From contig JABZIZ010000012.1 in the NCBI GenBank assembly GCA_015258065.1, positions 18,875-82,874 on the forward strand: DNA of 64,000 nucleotides, in the 5' to 3' direction. Below the pieces are notes generated by a model, which was given only the letters and a program-made list of their open reading frames with translations, was not told the DNA's origin and did not search any database. The translations under genes were made by a program, and so were the position numbers. This document shows positions 33,720-41,597 of this stretch, piece by piece. Position 1 is the first letter of the stretch. Each line of letters starts with the position of its first letter. Source of the DNA: Lachnospiraceae bacterium. Its GTDB lineage: Bacteria; Bacillota; Clostridia; Lachnospirales; Lachnospiraceae.

Positions 33720-35204
33720 CTAGCACTGAATCCGCAACCCCTTCGGATAATGATTTTTCAGGACACCCCCTACCAATTTGCCAAACCCGAGAGAAACACC
33801 CTCACAAAGAACGAGACACCATGCCGCCTTTGTCTCTGAGGTTTTTTCCGATTTGTCTGCCTTCCATTGTAGCACATGACAGCCGGCGTCACCGGTCTGG
33901 ATCGTCATTCCCTGCAGATATCGTAACGGTAAAGAAGAATCCGCAGACAATTCCACTGACAGGTACACATCGTTTTCCAACAGCAAATGGGAAAGCGCAT
34001 GGGAAGGCTCTTCTCTGTTTTTTTTCACCTGTAAAAAAGCGACTCCGGGCTGCAGAACACGCAGTCCCGACAGATCGGGACTATCCGGCGGAGCCAGATA
34101 GATCTGGTCCCCAAACCGTACCGTTGAGATGGTTCCGCTCTTCTCCATCCCCCATTCACCAGGAAGGCGACATCCGGCCGGAGTATGGGATTCCGCTGAG
34201 CATACAAATTCGGAAAAAAGACGCTTCTTTGCCTCCTTGCACAACAGCGCATCCGCCAGTCCGATTACCTTCTGTATCTCCTCTTTGCCTCCAGCTTTCT
34301 GCTTTCCGCAGGGCCAATGTGTAGAAGGAATCAGAGATCCCGCTTTCTTCATCCTCGCTGCAAAATGCCCCTCTCCTCTTCCTTCGTATGGCAGGAAGCG
34401 TTCTTCTTTTTCCAGAAAAAAGTCCGGATGTGTTCGCAAAAAATCGCTGACCTGCCCTTCGTTTTCCTCTTCTTCAAAGGTGCAGGTGGAATAAACCAGA
34501 ACGCCGCCCGGTTTGAGCATCTTTGCCGCATTTTCCAGAATCTCTTTTTGCCTGCTCACACAGCGTATGACATTTTCTAAGCTCCACTCTTTTGCTGCGT
34601 CCGGATTTTTACGGAACATCCCCTCTCCGGAACAGGGTGCGTCCACCAGAATCTTGTCAAAGGAAGCTTCCAATCTTGCGGCCAGCCTCCCGCTATCTTC
34701 ATTTAAAACCACGGTCTGTCGAAGCCCCATTCGTTCCACGTTCCTTGCAAGAATCCTGGCCCTCTCCGGCACAAATTCGTTGCTGATTAAGATGCCTCCC
34801 CCTCCTCTTTTGCTCATTCTGCAAGAAATCTGCACCGTCTTTCCGCCCGGTGCAGCACAAAGGTCCAGCACGCAGTCTCCCGGCTGCGGATCCAGAAGCG
34901 AGACCGGAAGCATGGCGCTTGGCTCCTGAATATAATACAGCCCCGCCTCATGAAGCGGATGCCTGCCCGGTTTCTCCTGAGGAAGATAATAATAGCCATC
35001 CTCTTCATAAGGTACCCTCTCCAAGTGGAAAGGAAGCGCAAGAAGCGAAAGGTCAGGTCCCTGGTCACACAGGGGAAGCCGGCCGCGATTGACCAAAAGC
35101 GCCCTTTCAGGAGGAAGCTGCAGCTGATCCAGATAACGAGTAAGGAGAAATCCCCTCTCGCTCCGCATCCGGTTTAAAAAGTCTTCCTGCAAATGAATTT
35201 CCAT
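33720..35204 (-). CDS. rsmF: rRNA (cytosine-5)-methyltransferase, RsmF/NOL1-NOP2-Sun family
   Basis: A 494-residue m5C RNA methyltransferase. The AdoMet-binding motif VLDLCAAPGGKTVQI lies near residue 112. The two family cysteines are in VDAPCSGEGMFRKNP and YSTCTFEEEENE (the catalytic base-attacking and release Cys). The C-terminal part (about 300-494) resembles the RsmF PUA-like RNA-binding extension. It likely methylates 16S rRNA, though the precise cytosine cannot be told from sequence. It lies between the double-hairpin region after rny and the exporter genes. Confidence 0.88.
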   Translation of the reverse strand: MEIHLQEDFLNRMRSERGFLLTRYLDQLQLPPERALLVNRGRLPLCDQGPDLSLLALPFHLERVPYEEDGYYYLPQEKPGRHPLHEAGLYYIQEPSAMLPVSLLDPQPGDCVLDLCAAPGGKTVQISCRMSKRGGGGILISNEFVPERARILARNVERMGLRQTVVLNEDSGRLAARLEASFDKILVDAPCSGEGMFRKNPDAAKEWSLENVIRCVSRQKEILENAAKMLKPGGVLVYSTCTFEEEENEGQVSDFLRTHPDFFLEKEERFLPYEGRGEGHFAARMKKAGSLIPSTHWPCGKQKAGGKEEIQKVIGLADALLCKEAKKRLFSEFVCSAESHTPAGCRLPGEWGMEKSGTISTVRFGDQIYLAPPDSPDLSGLRVLQPGVAFLQVKKNREEPSHALSHLLLENDVYLSVELSADSSLPLRYLQGMTIQTGDAGCHVLQWKADKSEKTSETKAAWCLVLCEGVSLGFGKLVGGVLKNHYPKGLRIQC

Positions 35205-35261
35205 TGTTCCTTCCCTTCTCCAGCCCCACTCCTTGGCAAAGCGGATAACGTTCTATTGTAT

Positions 35262-35331
35262 GCTTTCCATTTCCGCCTTCCGTGAAGGAAGGCGGAAATG
35301 GAAAGCGGCGGTCGAAAAGAATCGACCGCCG
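35262..35331 (-). terminator. Tandem hairpins after rny
   Basis: Going downstream of rny on the minus strand: a 9-bp perfect stem (CGGCGGTCG/CGACCGCCG, 35306-35331, 8-base loop), then a perfect 20-bp stem (35262-35281 with 35287-35306, 5-base loop). Neither is followed by a strong T run (CTTTCCATTTCC after the first), so termination by the first or both together is likely but not certain. Confidence 0.55.
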
Positions 35332-35344
35332 TCTATTGTTGATG

Positions 35345-36889
35345 TTATTTTGCTAAACTGGTTGCTCTGCTTTCACGGATCACACTGACCTTGATCTGTC
35401 CCGGATATTCCATTTCACCCTCAATCCGCTTGGATATTTCATTGGCCATGATCACCATATCGGCATCGCTGACTTGCTCAGGAACTACCATAACACGAAC
35501 CTCACGCCCCGCCTGAATGGCGTAGGAATGATCAACTCCCTTAAAGCTGTCTGTGATTTCTTCTAACTGTTTGAGCCTGGTTGTATACGTCTCCAGCGTC
35601 TCACGTCTTGCTCCGGGTCTCGCCGCAGAAATCGTATCTGCCGCTGCCACCAGTACCGAAATCAAAGAAGTCGGCTCCACATCTCCATGATGGGACTCTA
35701 CCGCATTGATTACAATCGAATTCTCTTTGTACTTCCGACAGATGTCTGCACCCAGCTGAATGTGCGAACCTTCCATTTCATGATCGACCGCCTTGCCGAT
35801 ATCATGCAAAAGTCCGGCACGTTTGGCCATTCTGACGTCCAGCCCTAACTCTGATGCCATCAAGCCGGTCAACTGTGCCACTTCCACAGAATGTTTCAGT
35901 GCATTCTGACCGTAGCTGGTTCTGAATTTCATTTTACCCAGAAGTCTTACAATTTCCGGATGAAGACCGTGAACACCTGCTTCCAGAGCGGCATTTTCGC
36001 CTTCCTCCTTCATCTTATTGTTCACTTCCTTCTGGGCCTTCTCAACCGCCTCTTCGATTCTTGCCGGATGAATACGACCATCCACAATCAACTTCTCAAG
36101 AGCAATCCTCGCAACCTCTCTTCGAATCGGGTCAAAACCGGAAATCACAACTGCCTCCGGGGTATCGTCAATAATCAAATCTACGCCGGTCAGCGTCTCC
36201 AGCGTACGGATATTTCTTCCTTCTCTACCGATGATTCTGCCCTTCATCTCATCATTCGGAAGCTGTACGACCGAAATAGTGGATTCCGAAACATGGTCGG
36301 CAGCACAGCGCTGGATGGCATTGACCACGATTTCCTTGGCTTTCTTGTCCGCTGTCTCTTTGGCCTCTGCTTCTAAATTCTTGATCATCACTGCCGTGTC
36401 ATGCCGAATATCGTCTTCGACAATTTTAAGCAGCTGATCCTTGGCCTGATCCTTTGTTAAACCTGAGATTCGTTCCAGTTCCTGTAACCGCTGTTCATTG
36501 AGTTTCGCAACCTCTTCGCTCTTCTTCGTCAGGTTGATTTCCCGACTGTTGAGGCTCTGTTCTTTCCTCTCGATGGCTTCCGTGCGTTTGTCTAATGACT
36601 CTTCCTTCTGCTGAACCCTGCGTTCCGACCTCTGCACTTCAGAACGTCTGTCTCTTACTTCCTTTTCCAGTTCGTTCCTTGTCTTGAGCGACTCCTCCTT
36701 CACCTCCAGGAGTTTCTCACGCTTGGTCTCCTCTGCATTCTTCAGTGCGTCATCGATAATCTTTCTTGCCTTTTCCTCTGCACTACCGACCTTCTGTTCT
36801 GCAACTTTCTTATGATAGGAATTGGTTGCCAAAACCGATACCACTACAGAAACGACAAGAGTTGCTACTACTGCAACTAACAAGTTCAT
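35345..36889 (-). CDS. rny: Ribonuclease Y
   Basis: A 514-residue membrane-anchored endoribonuclease. It has an N-terminal helix (LLVAVVATLVVSVVVSVLA), a long Lys/Glu-rich coiled coil (30-190), a KH domain with IIGREGRNIRTLE (~218), and an HD domain with metal ligands in GLLHDIGKAVDHEMEGSH (~357-375). It starts mRNA decay in Firmicutes. The ribosome site AAGGAGG lies within the short inverted repeat AGGAG-GTG-CTCCT, so it may be partly masked. An intrinsic terminator for recX lies just upstream, so rny has its own transcript. Confidence 0.96.
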   Translation of the reverse strand: MNLLVAVVATLVVSVVVSVLATNSYHKKVAEQKVGSAEEKARKIIDDALKNAEETKREKLLEVKEESLKTRNELEKEVRDRRSEVQRSERRVQQKEESLDKRTEAIERKEQSLNSREINLTKKSEEVAKLNEQRLQELERISGLTKDQAKDQLLKIVEDDIRHDTAVMIKNLEAEAKETADKKAKEIVVNAIQRCAADHVSESTISVVQLPNDEMKGRIIGREGRNIRTLETLTGVDLIIDDTPEAVVISGFDPIRREVARIALEKLIVDGRIHPARIEEAVEKAQKEVNNKMKEEGENAALEAGVHGLHPEIVRLLGKMKFRTSYGQNALKHSVEVAQLTGLMASELGLDVRMAKRAGLLHDIGKAVDHEMEGSHIQLGADICRKYKENSIVINAVESHHGDVEPTSLISVLVAAADTISAARPGARRETLETYTTRLKQLEEITDSFKGVDHSYAIQAGREVRVMVVPEQVSDADMVIMANEISKRIEGEMEYPGQIKVSVIRESRATSLAK

Positions 36890-36945
36890 TACAGGAGCAC
36901 CTCCTTATTTAATTTTCATTGTGCTGTATGCGACTGTTTGTTACG

Positions 36946-36988
36946 AAAAAAACGTTCTGCCAAAGGTGTGATCATACACCCGCAGAAC
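36946..36988 (-). terminator. Intrinsic terminator of recA-recX
   Basis: GTTCTGC (minus: 36982-36988) pairs with GCAGAAC (36954-36960), with an inner GGTGT/ACACC stem, followed after two bases by seven T (36946-36952). It is about 180 bp after recX and 60 bp before rny. Confidence 0.8.
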
Positions 36989-37167
36989 CCACTTCTTCCG
37001 TGTATAACATCATCTCAATTCTAGTGTAAATAAGGAAGGCTGTCAAGGAGCTTCTCCGAATTGTGATCCGATTGTGATCGAAAAAACAGATATCCTGCTG
37101 TTTTGCGTGCTCTCATGAGAAATTTTACGATCTGACAATCCATGCGAAAAGGGCGGCACCTGACCAT

Positions 37168-37797
37168 CTATTCCTCTAAGAAGGCACGCATGACCTCCCG
37201 AATCACATCGGAAGAAAACCCCTTTCGCATCAGATACGCCATTTGCTTTTGGCTGTCCTTAAAATCCGCACTTTTTGGATCAAAATGTCGCTTGTGCAAA
37301 AGGGTCTTTGCAAGTTCTATTTCTGCCGCTTCCCCGTCCATCTCCTGGAACAGCTCCTCCATCACGGAAGAGACCACCTCTTTGTCGATCCCTCTGGAAA
37401 GCAGATCCTGACAGATCCGCTTTTTGCTGCGCCTCCCCAGGCAGTCCGCAAGATATGCCCTTGCATACCGCTCATCATCCACATAGTGGTAACTCTTCAC
37501 GTAATCCAGGGCGTCATCAATGAGATTTTCCGGATAGGAACCGCTTTTCAATTTCTCCCTGAGTTGGTACTCGGTATAATCTTTCTTTTGCAGAAGGTGC
37601 ATCGCACGAAGCTTCGCCCGTTTGGGAAGAAGCACCTGCATGATCTCGTGATAGACTTCAGCCGGTATCTCTTCCCCCGCCTTTAACCGATATTTCCTCA
37701 GTTCTCCTGCGTATAAGAGGAAGGAGGAAGCGCCGTCCAGGCAGACTTCGTATCGCTTCTTGCTTCCTGCCACCGGTTCTATGCTTGTGATTTCCAT
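37168..37797 (-). CDS. recX: Regulatory protein RecX
   Basis: A 209-residue RecX built from three-helix repeats. Recognisable blocks are LRKYRLKAGEEIPAEVYHEI, LQKKDYTEYQLREKLKSGSYPENLIDDALDYVKSYHYVDD in the first module and YARAYLADCLGRRSKKRICQDLLSRGI in the second. It binds along the RecA filament and limits recombinase and coprotease activity. It follows recA by 45 bp on the same strand, so it should share the LexA-controlled promoter. Confidence 0.93.
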   Translation of the reverse strand: MEITSIEPVAGSKKRYEVCLDGASSFLLYAGELRKYRLKAGEEIPAEVYHEIMQVLLPKRAKLRAMHLLQKKDYTEYQLREKLKSGSYPENLIDDALDYVKSYHYVDDERYARAYLADCLGRRSKKRICQDLLSRGIDKEVVSSVMEELFQEMDGEAAEIELAKTLLHKRHFDPKSADFKDSQKQMAYLMRKGFSSDVIREVMRAFLEE

Positions 37798-37842
37798 GTA
37801 ACCGCTATCCTCCTTCGGAAGCCATTCTCAAAGAAAAGGCTC

Positions 37843-38952
37843 TTATGATTCCGCCTTGGATTTTCTGGTCGTTTTAGAGGATGCCAGATCTTCCTCTGCT
37901 TTCTGCTTGTTTCCCTTCAACCCTGCCGGATCCGGATCCGCCGTCTTTGTTTCCTTTTCCAGCCCGTAATGTTCTCTTACCTTTCTCATGATCTCGTCCA
38001 TGATTTCTGCATGCTCCTGCAGATAGGCTTTGGCATTCTCTCTTCCCTGCCCGATTTTCTGTCCTCCATACTGATACCATGCGCCGCTCTTGTTCACAAT
38101 GTCCACGCCGGACGCCAGGTCCAGGACGTCTCCTGTCACCGAAATTCCCTTGCCAAACATGATATCGAACTCCGCTTCCTTAAAAGGCGGTGCAATCTTA
38201 TTCTTCACCACCTTGACTCTGGTACGGTTGCCGATATTCTCTCCGCCTTGCTTGATGGCTTCGATCCTACGCACGTCCAGCCGAACAGAGGAATAAAATT
38301 TCAGAGCACGACCACCGGTCGTTGTCTCCGGATTTCCGAACACGACACCGACCTTCTCCCGCAGCTGATTGATAAATACCACTGTACAATTGGACTTGCT
38401 GATGACGGCGGTCAATTTACGCAGTGCCTGTGACATGAGTCTCGCCTGCAATCCCACATGGGAATCTCCCATATCGCCATCTATTTCCGCTCTGGGAACC
38501 AGTGCTGCTACCGAGTCCACGACCACGATGTCGATTGCCCCCGAACGCACCATGGTCTCAGTGATTTCCAGCGCCTGCTCTCCGCTGTCCGGCTGGGAAA
38601 TGTATAGATTGTCAATGTCCACTCCGATATTCTTGGCATAAACCGGATCGAGGGCATGTTCCGCATCAATAAATCCGGCAATCCCCCCTCTCTTCTGCAC
38701 CTCTGCAATCATGTGCAGGGTCACCGTCGTCTTACCGGAGGATTCCGGGCCGTAGATTTCTACAATTCTCCCCTTCGGGATACCGCCCAGTCCTAACGCA
38801 ATATCCAGACTCAGCGAGCCGGTCGGGATGGTCTCCACATTCATCTGGTTCGCAGGATCTCCCAGGCGCATGACCGTCCCCTTGCCGAACTGCTTTTCGA
38901 TCTGCCCCAGTGCCGCGTCCAGTGCCTTCTGCTTCTCATCTCTCTCCAACAT
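37843..38952 (-). CDS. recA: Recombinase A
   Basis: A 369-residue RecA. It starts MLERDEKQKALDAALGQIEK, with the P-loop GPESSGKTT at residues 68-76, Walker B IDIVVVDSVAALVPRAE, the L1/L2 DNA loops (GDSHVGLQARLMSQ and NPETTTGGRALKFY), and a charged C-terminal tail rich in Lys/Asp. It drives homologous recombination and LexA cleavage. Upstream in-frame ATG codons at 39039 and beyond lie within the promoter and LexA box, so the start at 38952 is chosen although its ribosome site (AAAGGA) is rather distant. Confidence 0.96.
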   Translation of the reverse strand: MLERDEKQKALDAALGQIEKQFGKGTVMRLGDPANQMNVETIPTGSLSLDIALGLGGIPKGRIVEIYGPESSGKTTVTLHMIAEVQKRGGIAGFIDAEHALDPVYAKNIGVDIDNLYISQPDSGEQALEITETMVRSGAIDIVVVDSVAALVPRAEIDGDMGDSHVGLQARLMSQALRKLTAVISKSNCTVVFINQLREKVGVVFGNPETTTGGRALKFYSSVRLDVRRIEAIKQGGENIGNRTRVKVVKNKIAPPFKEAEFDIMFGKGISVTGDVLDLASGVDIVNKSGAWYQYGGQKIGQGRENAKAYLQEHAEIMDEIMRKVREHYGLEKETKTADPDPAGLKGNKQKAEEDLASSKTTRKSKAES

Positions 38953-39018
38953 CTGTGATACCTGTCCTTTCCGACTCCTGCCTCCCACAAATGGCGATTC
39001 TTTCAAAACGTATGTTTG

Positions 39019-39032
39019 CGAACATCTGTTTG
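39019..39032 (-). promoter_or_regulatory. LexA (DinR) box at recA
   Basis: CGAACATCTGTTTG differs by one base from the Firmicutes SOS operator CGAAC-N4-GTTCG. It begins 2 bp downstream of the recA -10 hexamer, so a bound LexA would cover the start site. Confidence 0.75.
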
Positions 39033-39034
39033 AT

Positions 39035-39063
39035 ATCATAACGGTTCCTTCCCTCTTTGTCAA
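39035..39063 (-). promoter_or_regulatory. Sigma-A promoter of recA-recX
   Basis: On the minus strand a perfect TTGACA (39058-39063), 17-base spacer, TATGAT (39035-39040). The start site near 39028 lies inside the LexA box, leaving a leader of about 75 nt. Confidence 0.8.
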
Positions 39064-39230
39064 GGATTTCGCCCTGACCGATGGACGACCCGGAAACCGT
39101 TTCAAAGAAAAAATAGTGGGAAGTGCAAGACTCCATGCGAGAATTTAGACTTTTACTATAAATAATTTATCATATTTTCTTATTCTGTGCAACAGATCAC
39201 CGATGCGCCCGGCTGTTCGCTATCATTGCA

Positions 39231-39617
39231 TCAAACTTCAAAAAATAAGAGTGCGCGCTTGGAGAGCTCGATCTCCCGGAAAACCCATTCCCCCGCCAGA
39301 TCCGCTTTGAGGCGATTCCATTCCTTCACTGTCATGATTTTTTCCCGAAAGAGACCTCTTTGCTTCTCCTGTGGCAGCATCACATGCACACGCATCTTGA
39401 GGGCGGAAAGGACGCGTTCCTTGATCGAACCTGCCTGTAGCCCCGACAAAAAATCTGCCATCGACATCTCAAGAGAGGTGTCTTCCTGCAGATATCTGTT
39501 GTAAATCACTTGCAGTTTGATCGGTACCAGATCGCTTTCCATCAGTTGTTTGAATGTCGTTCCCGCACCAAAATAATAGCGGTTCAAATCTTGATAAAAG
39601 TACTGGTCATCCTTCAT
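39231..39617 (-). CDS. Uncharacterised 128-residue protein, coupled to the sigma-like gene
   Basis: Not recognised. The protein starts MKDDQYFYQDLNRYYFGAG and is mixed alpha/beta in composition, with no signal peptide, membrane helix or cysteine. Aromatic- and Leu-rich segments (FKQLMESDLVPIKLQVIYNRYL; WVFREIELSKRALLFFEV) suggest a compact cytoplasmic domain. The ATG at 39617 lies inside the reading end of the upstream sigma-like gene region (stop at 39607-39609, so the genes overlap by 11 bases), and GGAGA precedes it; the longer TTG start at 39650 is rejected. Tight coupling suggests it acts with the sigma-like protein, possibly as a partner. Confidence 0.65.
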   Translation of the reverse strand: MKDDQYFYQDLNRYYFGAGTTFKQLMESDLVPIKLQVIYNRYLQEDTSLEMSMADFLSGLQAGSIKERVLSALKMRVHVMLPQEKQRGLFREKIMTVKEWNRLKADLAGEWVFREIELSKRALLFFEV

Positions 39618-40371
39618 TTCGCCGCTCTTCTCCGGAGTCCAAATCCTCAATCCTGTCTCCGCTCAGGCGAATTGCCTCGCGAATCTTCTCTTCTGTCCAG
39701 CCGCTTTCCTCCATCAGCTCTTCCACACTGACTTTGTGTCTGAGTTCGTCTGCCAGCTCCCTTGCCCGGTCCGCCACTTCATTGACAAGGTCTGCTGCCT
39801 TCTTCCCCTTTGCGCCGGCTTCCAGATCTTCCTGAATCCGTTCCTCCATGGCATTCATAATCATCTGGGACAGGGCGCTCTCCACTTCGTCCTCTTCTTC
39901 GAGCGCAGAAAGCAGGGTTACGCCCCTCATGAGCGCCTCATTTCCCTCGCCGATCAAGTCTTCCAAAAAAACTCCCTGCTCCGCATACAGTTTGGCGATA
40001 TCCGGTACCAGAGGCAAAAAAATCTCCGCCACAATCCGCTGTGCTTCTTTATCTCCATTCATGGCGCGCCGGATGTACACCTGCTTCTCTCCCTCGCTTC
40101 TCTCCGGAAGAAAGGTAAGAGACTCCAGGTAAATCTGGAGGGCGTTTTTGTCCTCGCCGCTCAAATCCGCAGTTAAATCCGGCGTCTCATCCACACCGAT
40201 GCGATGGCTCTTCAGGTAAGAGAAAATTTCTTTCATCTGTGTCTCATTCAGATGCAGCGAAGCAAACGCTTCTTCCACCTCTTTCCCTGCGATCGAATTC
40301 CCCTGTTCTCTTGCACTTCTAACGACACTTGTCAGGATTTTTCCAAATTCTTTTGCTTCCAGGACCGACAT
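39607..40371 (-). CDS. Sigma-70-like protein lacking promoter-recognition regions
   Basis: A 254-residue protein that aligns by eye with primary sigma factors through region 1.1 (residues 8-60: REQGNSIAGKEVEEAFASLH), region 1.2 (74-105: NALQIYLESLTFLPERSEGE) and regions 2.1-2.2 (105-155: AKLYAEQGVFLEDLIGEGNE, the core-RNA-polymerase-binding segment). Where region 2.3/2.4 should melt and read the -10, the aromatic YATWWIRQ-type block is absent and replaced by Glu/Met-rich helix. A short region-3-like piece follows (VSVEELMEESGWTEEKIREA), and region 4 is missing entirely. It could bind RNA polymerase without reading promoters. The second of two adjacent ATGs (40371) has AAGGAGAGG at proper distance. 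Confidence 0.72.
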   Translation of the reverse strand: MSVLEAKEFGKILTSVVRSAREQGNSIAGKEVEEAFASLHLNETQMKEIFSYLKSHRIGVDETPDLTADLSGEDKNALQIYLESLTFLPERSEGEKQVYIRRAMNGDKEAQRIVAEIFLPLVPDIAKLYAEQGVFLEDLIGEGNEALMRGVTLLSALEEEDEVESALSQMIMNAMEERIQEDLEAGAKGKKAADLVNEVADRARELADELRHKVSVEELMEESGWTEEKIREAIRLSGDRIEDLDSGEERRNEG

Positions 40372-40460
40372 CATCCTCTCCTTATTCCGATCTGTTCCTA
40401 CCGGATGGTAAGCCAACCCATACGATTGCTCCACTGCCTCCGCAAACAGAAATCCGCAGG

Positions 40461-41384
40461 TTACTTGACATGCGTATGTGTAAAAAGATGTTCCGGACAA
40501 TATTCATAGTTGCCGTTACACTTCGAGCAGAAACGAAAGTCCATATCCGGATATTCCAGGCTGGTCTTTCCGCAAATCGCACACTTATGAAGCGCAATAC
40601 CGGGTGGCGTCATTTTGACCATGTTCTGGAATTCTCTTCTGCGCTTTACTTCTTTGGGACGATATCTTTTAAAAGAATCCTTCCTGGACAAAAACCAGTA
40701 GATCACGAAGTTGAGGAGCGACATGACAATCGTAATCACCTCGGCATAATCTCCGTTTCCTGCCCCAATGAAGATGCGATAAACCATGAAGGCTCCGTCA
40801 AGAAGAGCCAGCCACTTCATTTTGACCGGAATTAAGAACATAAACAACACCATTTCCTCGGGATAGGTGGCGGCAAACGCAAAGAAAATCGACATCATGA
40901 CATAAAAAGGCGTGATCATGGCACCGATCTGGTCGTAAGCCGTTCCGTTCTCCATGGCCCGTCTCGCCACTTCTCCCGTTGCTTTCACGAGCACCCCCTG
41001 GTCCATCGTGATTGCCATTCCTCCTGTGATTCCATAAACGATGAAGCCCCCAAGAACCGTAAAGAAAAAGCCAAGGAAGAGGTAAAACGTATACCGGAAC
41101 TCTCCCCAGGTCTGTTCCAGCTGTCTGCCGATCGGCAGATAGAAAAACACCGCAGTAATGATAAAAAGAAATAAACCGCCGTCTGTCGGAATCATCAGCC
41201 AGGTCACCAGGCGCCAAATCTGAAAATGATGCAGAATCATATACGGATTCATCTCACAATAGGTGCGCATTCCATCCAGCTTCAGCATTTCAAACAAAAC
41301 ATATCCGATGGCCTGTAAAAACAAAAACTTCACCGTCAGATCCGGAATCGCAAACCGACCGAACCTTTTCTCCAATTGATCCAT
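40461..41384 (-). CDS. Rhomboid/Derlin-like membrane protein with C-terminal zinc ribbon
   Basis: A 307-residue protein with about six membrane helices in the rhomboid layout. The loop-1 motif HHFQIWRLVTWLMIPTD contains the WR pair, and helix FFAFAATYPEEMVLFMFLIPVKMKW resembles the Derlin/rhomboid-like family. I see no GXSG serine motif or matching catalytic His, so it is probably not a protease. The C-terminal cytoplasmic tail (from about 262) is a zinc ribbon: CAICGKTSLEYPDMDFRFCSKC then YCPEH. Neighbours are the sigma-like protein downstream and the hydrogenase operon upstream. Function unknown. Confidence 0.72.
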   Translation of the reverse strand: MDQLEKRFGRFAIPDLTVKFLFLQAIGYVLFEMLKLDGMRTYCEMNPYMILHHFQIWRLVTWLMIPTDGGLFLFIITAVFFYLPIGRQLEQTWGEFRYTFYLFLGFFFTVLGGFIVYGITGGMAITMDQGVLVKATGEVARRAMENGTAYDQIGAMITPFYVMMSIFFAFAATYPEEMVLFMFLIPVKMKWLALLDGAFMVYRIFIGAGNGDYAEVITIVMSLLNFVIYWFLSRKDSFKRYRPKEVKRRREFQNMVKMTPPGIALHKCAICGKTSLEYPDMDFRFCSKCNGNYEYCPEHLFTHTHVK

Positions 41385-41523
41385 TCCTAAACCATATCCT
41401 TTCGCTTTTTTCTATGTCAAATCTCCGTCTTATTTCTTTTGCCACTGACATCTTCACATGATACCACGAAAATCATTTCTAAAAAATCAAAACTTCCGGT
41501 ACAAAAATGCACAAAACGAAAAC

Positions 41524-41558
41524 ACGTCCGTATTCCTTGCATCAGGGAATACGGACGT
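41524..41558 (-). terminator. Intrinsic terminator of the hydrogenase operon
   Basis: A perfect 13-bp stem (ACGTCCGTATTCC at 41524-41536 with its complement at 41546-41558) follows the hydA stop by about 40 bp and on the minus strand is trailed by GTTTTCGTTTTGTG. Confidence 0.75.
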
Positions 41559-41597
41559 CTCCTCAAAGAGATCGGCGCAAAGGATCTCCGATCGGGA

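Noticed and set aside
38953..39105. N-terminal extension of recA with several in-frame ATGs.
   Set aside because: It overlies the promoter and LexA box; RecA family similarity starts at 38952.
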